DNA of 64,000 nt from Micropterix aruncella (taxonomy: Eukaryota; Arthropoda; Insecta; Lepidoptera; Micropterigidae). Position numbers and translations under genes: made by a program. Below, one piece after another: positions 47,601-56,195 of this stretch. The DNA is taken from contig OX155965.1 of the NCBI GenBank assembly GCA_944548615.1, forward strand, positions 16,427,221 through 16,491,220, in the 5' to 3' direction. The number at the start of each line of letters is the position of its first letter. Positions within the stretch are counted from its first letter, which is position 1. Under the pieces are notes generated by a model. The model did not search any database. It saw nothing but the letters and a program-made list of their open reading frames with translations, and was not told the DNA's origin.

Positions 47601-48246
47601 TAATATGCTTGACGAAGTATTTAAAATGTATATGCCTAAGTCTTATTTTAAAGCCAAAATTGATTCCTGGTTGAAACATGACGCCCGGCAAAATATCCAT
47701 AAATTAATATACCCAGACTCAATCATTCTCCCAGTCTCAATCAGTCCCAATCATTAAATTTTAACTTTGACAATTCTTATTATTATTATTTTTATTATTA
47801 TCGCTGGCATTTTTATTACTATTTCTTATTCATTAATTTTGGTTATTATTGTTTAATATTATTTGTCATTTTTTAAATTTAATCCGTTTTAACACGATTA
47901 TTTATTCTCTGTATTCTATTTTTTAACATTTTCGGTTTTGTTTATTAGCTTTTATTTGTAATTGTGACGGTAATATATATTTATATGTTTTTTTTCTTTT
48001 CTTTTTTTTTAAATTCACGAATATATGTCAATACAAATCTAGAGAGCTCGCTGCCCTGGAACAAGTCCTGGCACTTAGTTGGGCAGCAGCAGCACTTACA
48101 TGTTAATGCTTATGTCGGCCGTGTTCAATTGTTACTTTTATTTTAATATTTTTCAATACTTATTAAATATTGAAATCAATATTAGCGATGTATATTTATT
48201 GTAAATGCGTTGTTAAATTAATTAATTAAATAAATAAATAAATAAC
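47601..48246 (+). mobile_element. Probable LINE 3' end with AAAT tail
   Basis: A short frame (LDEVFKMYMPKSYFKAKIDS ...) ends at 47757 and is followed by about 450 bp of T-rich untranslated-like sequence. A conserved-looking stretch GCTTATGTCGGCCGTGTTCA comes next, and the segment ends in (AAAT)n at 48218-48246. A simple-repeat tail after a terminal ORF fragment is the layout of a LINE 3' end. I do not recognise the family. Confidence 0.4.
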
Positions 48247-48270
48247 GATATTTGATCATGCTTTTAGCCA

Positions 48271-49161
48271 TGTGGTGAACGCAGAGAGACTAAGGGACAG
48301 CACAGTTTAGCGTCTAGCTATGCCAACATGCCCGTGAGAGTCCAAGAAGCGAGGCACAGCGAGCTGACGTCACGCCCTTATACCAGATTGGGCCGGATTT
48401 TTCCGTCCCCCAGCCTGGTCGCAGATTTGAAATCGCTTGCGCTGCCTCTACCCGATGTCAGCGGCAATTCATTTCAAATTTATCGTGGACCGAGGCACCC
48501 CTTTGCCCGTCAACCCACACGGGATCGGGTGGCCAACGGATCGTTTCCAGAGTAGCTGATATTGGGCTCGATTGCGTTTCTTCATGAACTAAAATCGGAA
48601 ATTAGTCAGTGTGAACGAGGCAGGGCAATACGCTAGAGCGGAGTGTGAGATGACCGGTTGTCACTTTTTCGCATTAAAACTGCCCGCCAAGGTCAAATCT
48701 TACACCGCACGAAATATGCTCGAATTTATTCGGACGAGTATAAGTTCGGCAGGTAGTATTTATCGACGATCGTTCGTTTCATATTCCGCTCTAACTATCA
48801 TAGTTCGCTTGGACTAATTTTAGTTTTAGTTCACAAAGAAACGCAATCGGGCCCATTAGGTCAACAACCACCCCCGATACTTAGGAAACATATAAGACCG
48901 TTTCCAGACCTTCCCGGTTATCAGCCGAAATGCACAGTCCACTGGCTAACACCGCACACTGGTAGCCGACAAGCAGCACCAGAGGTACTTCCCTCGGAAG
49001 ATCCGATCCCATGCCCAGGACACAGCCGCGACAGGGGAAACAGATCCTTTCCAGGTTTGTCTCTCTTCGAGGAGGCTACCGGATGGGAGATGAACTGTGA
49101 TTTGAGCCGGCCCAAGGTAACGAGCAGGTCATATGGCTGTTGCACGGAACCGTTAGCTGCC
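48271..49161 (+). repeat. Rep1 dispersed repeat, copy G (subfamily 2), with nested MITE
   Basis: Begins inside the family at GTGGTGAACGCAGAGAGAC (5' part missing) and ends GGAACCGTTAGCTGCC. Without the 291-bp nested element and one ATT, the sequence CTGATATTAGGTCAACAACC is restored. It matches copy A (CTGACATTAGGTCAACAACC) and confirms the insertion. Confidence 0.8.
48564..48854. mobile_element. ATT-MITE family, copy 2, nested in Rep1
   Basis: Termini GGGCTCGATTGCGTTTCTTC...GAACTAAAATCGGAAATTAGT and the inverted GGGCCCGATTGCGTTTCTTT...GAACTAAAACTAAAATTAGT. ATT flanks both ends (48561-48563, 48855-48857). The empty-site comparison with copy A shows that ATT was present once before insertion. 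The 68-codon frame inside is not a transposase. Confidence 0.9.
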
Positions 49162-49380
49162 AAATCCCTTGGACTGTCAGATAGCTTAAGTAATAGTCCG
49201 GCTGTTCATTACCGGTCACTAACGGATACTATTCGTATCATACCATTTAATGTGGTAGTGAGAACGGCCGTCGACAGATGAGTGATCTCATCGAGTGATG
49301 ATCCCGGTCTGCAGTCACGAAGGTGAAAGAACGACTACAAATGCGTCGGTTTATTGAGAGGGCACTAACGCTTTAGTCGA

Positions 49381-49575
49381 GTCACATCTGGGATAAGGTA
49401 TTCTGAACTGGGGTAGAGCGCGTTACATATATCGCCGATATATTCACCGTGAAAAAACGTGCCGTGAGAGCTATTGTAAATATACCATCAAGAAATAGAT
49501 GCACATTGACGATAGGTATATGGCATTTTTCATGGAAACGATATTACGATTTAGAGAAATATAAACGAAACCACG
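49381..49575 (+). mobile_element. CR1/jockey-like LINE fragment (reverse-transcriptase thumb region)
   Basis: SHLG-stop-GILNWGRA, then after a frameshift KKRAVRAIVNIPSRNRCTL, and later NHDAQTDTLTLLGRE. In CR1-type ORFs the words YGI-x-x-WG and QK-R-A-I-R-x-I follow each other in this way. The Tyr of YGI is a TAA stop here. Confidence 0.6.
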
Positions 49576-49744
49576 ACGCACAAACAGATACACTTACTCT
49601 ACTCGGCAGAGAATAGAAATATAACCAGTCTTTAAAACCACGCGCCTCTAAATCCAGAATAGGTACATATAAATATTTAGGACTTATAAAGACATACATA
49701 TACATATTTAGTACTTACATTTAGGGAAATATATAAATATCTAG

Positions 49745-49935
49745 GGCTTACATCCCTGTCTCCCCGTCCATTTCGTATGGTCTCAGATTATTCCGCTTTA
49801 TGTTCGATTGGCAGTTTTAAGCTGGAAAAGTGACTTTCAATTACATTCATTTCATATTTCGCTCTAACGAATTGGCCCGTCTCGCTCGCATGAACTAATT
49901 CCGATTTTAATTCACGAAGAAACGGAATCGGGCCC
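49745..49935. mobile_element. ATT-MITE family, degraded copy 3
   Basis: The right terminus is well kept (TGAACTAATTCCGATTTTAA, TTCACGAAGAAACGGAATCG, GGCCC). The interior TTATGTTCGATTGGCAGTTT resembles copy 1, and TTCATTTCATATTTCGCTCTAAC resembles copy 2. The left terminus (near GGGCTTACATCCC) is poorly conserved and the flanks are not clear. Confidence 0.6.
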
Positions 49936-49961
49936 AATATGCAAAGAAATCAATAATCTAA

Positions 49962-50510
49962 TCAACAATTACAGGTCTCCTCGCGTCCTTTCAAAAAGAC
50001 TAAGTCGGTGTTTTTGTCCTTTGAAAAACGTAATGTTCCTCCTAGTAACCGGTGGACTGGAGAATTCGTGTCTAATCCAAGATTGGACCTATTCCAGAGA
50101 TTTTTTATAACACAAAGCCTCTTTAATTTAACGCCAGTAGCTTCCATGATGCTGCTTCACGAGAGGTTTAAAATACGCTCAAGACGCAAACAATATGATC
50201 TCTCAAATATTTGTAATCCACTCGACAGGTGGGTTGAGCGAAATACTATCGATTGAAAATATATATTGCCGACGAACATTTGACTGAGGTCAACGAACAG
50301 AAAAGCTTAGCTCTCCACTGTTATTATAGTGTCCCAATGATGATTTTAACGGTTGCTATAATTATGGCGGGAAACGGAATCAACACAATTGTGGAAGGAA
50401 ACGAATCGCTGGCACGACCACAGTTAAAGAAAACGGCCATACTGTGGTTTGTAATGTATCCGATACAATGCAAAGAAATATTTAGTCACAAGGACATTTG
50501 GAAAAATTAA
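49962..50510 (+). other. Two unrecognised coding-like frames
   Basis: Frames 50008-50256 (82 codons, containing NRWTGEFVSNPRLDLFQRFF and MMLLHERFKIRSRRKQYD) and 50253-50510 (85 codons, containing LKKTAILWFVMYPIQCKEIF) are consecutive, overlap by four bases and have a more protein-like composition than the surrounding DNA. I do not recognise a family. The RLDLFQRFF word faintly recalls the start of piggyBac-type transposases (a few hydrophobic positions only). No splice sites, promoter or polyadenylation signal could be tied to them. Confidence 0.25.
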
Positions 50511-50725
50511 ATGTCACAGCAATAAGATTTTGTGTCTACTCATAAATTAAACTACTTTATTTTTTTTAATGATTACCCTTATAAAAATGTATTACCTTTC
50601 TGTTTATTATTATTACTTAAAGTTGCTTTTTAAGTTCATTCAACGTATTTTTATTGCATATTTGTGTCTTTACTATAAAAGCCCTATTATTTTTATTTTT
50701 TTGTAATTATAAGTTTGAGTCATTA

Positions 50726-51568
50726 TCTATACTAATATTATAAAGAGGTAAAGTTTGTGACGTTGTAGGAAGTAATCTCTGGATCTACTAAACCGATTTT
50801 GAAAATTCTTTTACCAATAGAAAGCCACGTTATTTGTGAGTGTCATAGGCTATATATTAATCCGAAAATACTAATATTATAAAGAGATAAAGTTTGTGAC
50901 ATTGTAGGAAGTAATCTCTGGATCTACTGAACCGATTTTGAAAATTCTTATACCAATAGAAAGCCACGTTATTTGTGAGTGGCATAGGCTATATATTAAT
51001 CCGAAAAATGAAAAGACTTTTTGTGGTAGTCGGATTTGCAAAGTAAGTCGGAGAATAAGCGGTCGAACGAAAACGTTTCTAACTAACGCTGCTTTAACGA
51101 TGAGAGATATATGATTAAGTTCTAGAGAAAAGTTGTAGAGCTTGATAATGCCTACAAAAAAGTCAGCGACAGCATATGTCTAACTTTTATATTTAAGTCA
51201 CAAAAAGTAGTTTTTTTATATTTAAAAAAATATTTAAATCATTAGGTCATGTTTATTGGTCATATTATCAACAATTATGAATTCTTATCAAACTAAGTAA
51301 ATTTATCATCTCAAGTGTTTAAAACAAAAGACTTTTCCCTTTTACTGCATATAATTTCCCTTTTACTGCATAAATGGTTAAAGAGACACTCACAAATAAC
51401 GGTATTATAGTCAAATTGGCATGCAAATACATACATACATATGCAGTAAAAATATAACCCTTCTTTTGGCTGTCAGTAAATAGCACTCAGTACTAACCGA
51501 ACCACACTCATAATTTCATCACAAGTAAAAAGTTTTACCGCCCAACGAAGTGGACACGGGTCAGCTAG
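50726..51568 (+). mobile_element. Helitron-like non-autonomous element with duplicated 5' end
   Basis: Starts TCTATACTAATATTATAAAG (5' TC) preceded by A, and ends CACGGGTCAGCTAG (3' CTAG) followed by T, which is the Helitron signature for insertion between A and T. A short G/C-rich region before the end (TTTTACCGCCCAACGAAGTGG) is the usual place for the terminal hairpin. The first ~139 bp after the 5' end are tandemly duplicated: ACTAATATTATAAAGAG occurs at 50731 and 50870, and both units run to GGCTATATATTAATCCG. Also present is a doubled CCCTTTTACTGCATA at about 51338-51372. No Rep/helicase ORF. The inverted relative is at 43307-44052. Confidence 0.85.
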
Positions 51569-51569
51569 T

Positions 51570-52922
51570 TTATTATATTTATATTACCCGACCGAATTTA
51601 ACTGTATTTTAATTTTCAAGAGACAGTATTTTTAAGTTAATTTCAGTTTTTAAATGATTGTCACTTGTATTCCACTTTTGATTGATTCCGATCCGAAATG
51701 TTTGTTAAAAAAGTACTCAAGTAACTTTCAAGGGAAGGTATGTTTATTAGTAGTAGTACCTACTTATTTTAAGATTGTCATTTTTAATGAATTTTGAATC
51801 GATATATATATATTTATATATATTTTAATATTCGTAATATTTCTTTACTGTGTGTTAATGTTGTTTTAATTAAATTGCTTAAACCTACTTATTATTACCG
51901 TTCTTACACTTAAAAATGTCTGATATTTAAAAAATAATGAATGGAGGAATAAACGACATATTTTTTTTAGGGTTTGGTAGTAACGTTAGGTAGTAGGTTG
52001 TAGTAAATTGTTAGGGGCTCAAAAATGGTTTAGGACTCAAGGACTTCTTTATTTGGACAATATCAGGCCTGAAAAGGATATGCTTATGTAGGTGCCTACC
52101 TAAAAATACCTTTAAGGTACATACTTTAGTAACGATATGTGAAAGATCGTCAGTGTCGATCAACTTTTCGAAATCTCGAAACGAAAATCAACTTTTCTTC
52201 TCTCTTCGCGATTTCATAATTTATTTTCGGTCGTGCGGCGCTCGTTAAAAATAGCTTATTTTGTCTGAAAATACACCATCTCCAAACGCAATTATTTTTC
52301 AAAGTGCCTATGAGCCTTTTTCAACTTCAACTTCAGCCTTATTGCAGTATAGGCACCTCTTCTAGATTGTTGATTTTTAACGTCACCAGGCTATATTCAC
52401 CACGCTGATTTCGAATCTGCAATAATATTTATTCGGTCTCAATAAATAAGCGAGATATAGGCATTCAAAAAGCGCCAAACCCATACTTCGGTAGGTTGTT
52501 TTTTTTAAGTAATACATAAACACCTATTTGGCGGTAGGTTAGATGGAATAGATTAGTTTTTTTTAAAAAACAACCATAAAAACTGAGTTTAAAGGAACTT
52601 TTTTTTTTTAATTTGGTCTCGAAATTTTACGCATTTGAAGCTTTTTTATTTCACATTTAGCATTACAATGATCGAATCTAGTAGTATTTCTTTATTTTTT
52701 CGATTTCTGAGAAAGGTTCCTATACTGCAATAATTCCATTTTTTTAAACCCGCCATCTCACGGACTTCGACTTATCAAATGTTTAATGTCAAATATTTTT
52801 TGGAAAAATTATTGGGGTTATTCGACCAAACCCTATCTCTGTCGAAAGTCTTCACCGAAAAATCCATATCAGTATTTTTCGTTTTTAACATGATTATTCT
52901 GTCTTATTTATTTAATTTCGAA
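51570..52922. other. No gene seen
   Basis: AT-rich. Polypurine/T-rich runs only. Confidence 0.4.
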
Positions 52923-52963
52923 CCGCCAGGTTTTTAGTAGACGAAAAACTAAAAACCTGGCGG
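52923..52963. repeat. Perfect 15-bp hairpin
   Basis: CCGCCAGGTTTTTAG (52923-52937) and its exact reverse complement (52949-52963) are separated by 11 bases. No element ends or transcript context were identified. Confidence 0.7.
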
Positions 52964-53111
52964 CATTTTTGTAACATGAGACATCTAGACATTCGAAATT
53001 TAAAATTAGACTCGGCAAGAGAGACTGGACGCACTGATTTATTATCGTACATCTGAAAATCAGTTTAAAAATACGATACATTTTGATTTTTTTAACAACA
53101 ATTTTCATTCT

Positions 53112-53482
53112 TTGTTTTCGTCCGTAATGTCACCTCACAGCCGGCTTTATTCGTGCGATTTGCGTCCGACGACGCCGGCTTTTGTTGTTTGTAACGAGAG
53201 GTTATTCGCCAAAACTGACCTTTTTCTGCTGTTTCTCCCATGCCGGGTCGAGAAGCCCTTCCCGCTCCCACTCCTCCTCGGGTTCCATGTAGCCGTCCCC
53301 ATAAATCCCCTGCTCCATTCCCATCACTCCGTTCTCCATGGTGGAAACACTCGGCCGCCGGCGGTCAGACGGCTTTCGGTTTATTTATCGTCGGGGCGGG
53401 AGGGTCGCGGCACGCACGCACAACCGACGCGGCGTCAGCGAAGAGCGCGCGGAGACTGAGCAAAAAAACTGCTAAAAAGTAA
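53112..53482. other. GC-richer block without a supported gene
   Basis: Frames of 115 and 80 codons overlap in different phases across 53112-53482. They consist largely of Pro/Arg/Ser-rich translation of G/C-rich DNA, so I do not call a gene. The compositional shift (GCCGGCTTT..., GGTCGCGGCACGCACGCAC) could mark a promoter region. Confidence 0.3.
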
Positions 53483-53816
53483 ATACGATACGATACGAGC
53501 TCAGCCGCGATTATTTTCGTACTCGTTCTAGGGAGGAATATGGAATCATATCGATACTTTTCATTCGATATACTTCACATTCGATTCTTTTACTCATTGC
53601 AGCAGTGTGGGTAGATCGATTACATTTTTCAATCGACATATCAATCATAATCGATTTAACCACGACTAATTTAGTCGTAACTAAAATTAATTGCGATTGA
53701 AGTAAACATGACTAGTCGTTAATCGTCAATCGTGACTAACATGCTCTTTAGATGCCACCCGACAATTCTTTCTATTATATCTATTGGTTGACTGTACTTA
53801 GATTCTCACCGGTTTC

Positions 53817-53966
53817 GCCGGCTGACCGACCGACCGGCCGACCGACCGACCAGCCGATCCACCGGCCGACCGCGCGAGCGAGCGACCGGCCGACCGATCG
53901 ACCCACAGCCCGACCGAGCGGCCGGCTGACCGAACGACCGAACGACCGACTAACGAAAAACTTGCA
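53817..53966. repeat. (CCGA)n / (GACC)n degenerate microsatellite
   Basis: Roughly 150 bp of CCGACCGACCGGCCGACCGA-like units, decaying toward CGAACGACCGAACGACCGAC. On both sides lie AT-rich runs of related ATCGTCAATCGTGACT / ATTGACGATCAATC sequence, so the tract may sit inside a larger low-complexity domain. Confidence 0.9.
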
Positions 53967-54143
53967 AAAGTTGAAGTTGATCGCTGTAGAGAATATCAAT
54001 CGTGATTTTTAGTCATGATTACGATTGACGATCAATCAATCGTTATTCACAATTGGCGATTAACAGTTAAAAAGCCAGCCATGGGAATGAAACTCACGAC
54101 GGCATGTTGCGACCCTCAAAAATTTGTTTGTAGGGGGGTGTTA

Positions 54144-54292
54144 GTGCACGCAAACTAATGTATAACGGTGGCTTATTCAACGAAGGCTACTTTTACCGTA
54201 TACAATTGAATAATTGTTTAAATATGGAGACCGGCCGCCCGCGAACTGTTACAACAGGAAAACCACCGATCGGTGGTGTTGGCATTCCATTG
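54144..54292 (+). repeat. Dispersed repeat Rep4, copy 2
   Basis: Same blocks as 25167-25330 (GTGCACGCAAACTAATGTAT, GTGGCTTATTCAACGAAGGC, CCGGCCGCC, ACCACCGATCGGTGGTG) with a perfect ACCACCGATCGGTGGT palindrome. It lies 29 bp left of the hAT element. Confidence 0.7.
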
Positions 54293-54320
54293 GTTCAAGG
54301 AATCAATCTTTAGTCATTAA

Positions 54321-55172
54321 TAGTGATGCCACGAATAGTGATTTGGCCGAATACCGAATTCCGAATATTTGGCCACGCTATCGGTCGAAGCGCCGAATAT
54401 TCGGCTGCCGAATGTTCGGCGTAAGATGTGTGCATGGCGTGCATAATTCCGCCTGACAGGTTATGACCTGTCTCATTGGTTGCCACTTTTCTTGACCCGT
54501 GGTTCAAAACTAGTTTCCTGGGATTGGTTCAAACGGAAAGAGCAAGGCAAAAAAAATCTTTTAGAAGCTCTGTAAATGAGCTGTGATAAGTCTAGTAGTA
54601 TTGAATATGATGGTGATTCTTCACCACTTCGTAAGAAAAGAAAAACCAATGAAAACAATAAAACTTCTGAAATACACGACAGTTTCTGGAACTGTTTTGA
54701 GGAAGTCGCTACAGATAATATGCAAAATGATGAAGGTGAGGAGAAAAGTTCTACTGCACATGAGATTGAATTTTTAAAAAAAACTGTTCGCCTAGGTCGG
54801 ATGGCATACCTTTACAAGTGGTGGTCAGCAAACGCAAAGCAATATCCGAGCCTGACAAAATTCGCAACGATGTATCTATCATCTCCTGTCAGTAATTTCT
54901 ATAGTGAGAGGCTATTTTCAGAATCAGGAATTGTTGACGAGGCAAAGTGCAATCGTGTACAACCAACCATTGATGAAATAATTGTTTTCATTCATTATAA
55001 CCCACCACTTTTTTCAGTATTGATGCAATAATATAATTTGTGATTAAAATAGATACATTTTTGAGTGCGCTTTTTTTATGCTATTCGGTATTCGGCCGAA
55101 TAGTACGCAGTATTCGGCCGAATACCGAATATTAAAAAGAGTGGCCGAATAGTACCGAATATTCGTGGCATC
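54321..55172 (+). mobile_element. hAT element, non-autonomous, right tip abutted by a LINE
   Basis: Inverted termini: left TAGTGATGCCACGAATAGTG, right reverse complement GATGCCACGAATATTCGGTA. Both sides have dense subterminal CCGAATA/TATTCGG motifs (for example GGCCGAATACCGAAT, TATTCGGCCGAATA), the usual transposase binding repeats in hAT elements. Only GATGCC is seen at the right tip, where the following bases are the GAA-rich tail of the RTE LINE. The first few bases of the right end and the 8-bp target duplication therefore cannot be seen. Confidence 0.8.
54576..55031 (+). CDS. hAT transposase C-terminal fragment (dimerisation domain), 151 aa
   Basis: This is the only long open frame inside the hAT element. 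Residues 1-60 are charged and low in pattern, with a basic PLRKKRKTNEN run that could act as a nuclear signal. Residues ~84-143 match the hAT C-terminal dimerisation domain: LYKWWSANAKQYPSLTKFA, MYLSSPVSNFYSERLFSESG and CNRVQPTIDEIIVFIHYN. In full hAT transposases this is the last ~80 of 500-700 residues, and the BED zinc finger and the DDE catalytic residues are absent here. The frame is intact with ATG and TAA. It is probably an internal-deletion derivative. Because dimerisation can act in trans, a regulatory or domesticated role is possible but has no evidence. Confidence 0.75.
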   Translation: MSCDKSSSIEYDGDSSPLRKKRKTNENNKTSEIHDSFWNCFEEVATDNMQNDEGEEKSSTAHEIEFLKKTVRLGRMAYLYKWWSANAKQYPSLTKFATMYLSSPVSNFYSERLFSESGIVDEAKCNRVQPTIDEIIVFIHYNPPLFSVLMQ

Positions 55173-56195
55173 TTCTTCTTTTCTTCTTCTCCTTGCTCAG
55201 CCTCGTTTAGTCCACTCCTGGACGTAAGCCTCTTCCTTCTTCTTCCATGTCTGTCTGTCAGCTGCTGCCCTCAGCCAGTTGGTCCCTGCTGTTTTTTTGA
55301 TGTCGTCCAGCCATCGTAGTTGTGGTCTCCCTACGCCTCACTTTGTGGTTCTTGGTCTTCACTGGACAAGCCTCTTCGGCCACCTCGCGTCATCCTGCCT
55401 TGCGACGTGGCCTGCCCAGCCCCACTTCAGTCTACCGATACGTTTCGTGACGTCTATCACACCCGTGCGCCTTCGCATCTCTTTATTGCGCACTCTGACG
55501 CGGAGACTGATGTCCAGTACTGCTCTATCCATGGCCCTTTGGCATACTCTGAGGCGGTTGGCACCGCTCTGCGTTAGAGGCACTATTTGAAGGCCGTACG
55601 TTGCTACTGGCAGCACGCACGTCTCATAAACTTTCCGCTTTAGGTTGATGGGCATCGCTGGGTCTCTCAGGATGTAGGGAAGGTTTCTGAAGGCCGCCCA
55701 AGTCAATCCCAAGCGTTTGATAACTTCTGCATGTTGGTTGTCTTTGCCCAGTTTGAGTTTGTGGTCAAGATAAATGTAGTGGTCGACGACTTCTAGTATC
55801 TGGTTCTCAACGGTGATCTGGACTGGGTCTGGGCTCAGGATCCTCGTTTTCTGAAGGTTCATCTTCAAACTTACTCTCGCTGATGCTGCGTGGAGTTACC
55901 CGAGCATGGTCTTGAGTTGTAATGGGTCACTGCTTAACAGAACTATGTCATCGGCGAACCTGATGTGGTTCAGGTACGACCCATCCACGTTGATACCCTT
56001 TCTTTCCCAAGGCAGGCTCTTGAAGACGTCCTCCAGTGCCAGAGTGAAAAGCTTAGGGGAGATCGTGTCGCCCTGCCGTACGCCTCTCTCGATGGTATTG
56101 TAGGCACATAACGGAAAGTACTCGATACTTTTGTTTTTAAAGTACATCACTGTAGGCTGCTGAGCTGCCGTCCGCGCAACGCCATCTTGTATCAA
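55173..56195 (-). pseudogene. RTE-type LINE, 5'-truncated, ORF frameshifted
   Basis: The minus strand encodes the C-terminal half of an RTE/BovB-like ORF. First, RGVRQGDTISPKLFTLALED and NHIRFADDIVLLSS (the FADD box holds the catalytic Asp pair) at 55896-56195. A frameshift between about 55870 and 55896 follows. Then NLQKTRILSPDPVQI, VATYGLQIVPLTQSGANRL and IGRLKWGWAGHVARQDD come at 55359-55868. After a TGA at 55359-55361 the frame still reads GRPQLRWLDDIKKTAGTNWL and EEAYVQEWTKRG, and ends at the TGA at 55197-55199. The element ends in a GAA-rich simple tail (55173-55190), as RTEs do. The start of the reverse transcriptase and the endonuclease are missing. Confidence 0.9.

Noticed and set aside
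53112..53482. Two overlapping ORFs of 115 and 80 codons
   Set aside because: Low-complexity Arg/Pro/Ser composition from G/C-rich DNA, different frames over the same bases, no motif.
55279..55590. Plus-strand ORFs over 55279-55590
   Set aside because: Antisense shadow of the RTE LINE reading frame on the minus strand.
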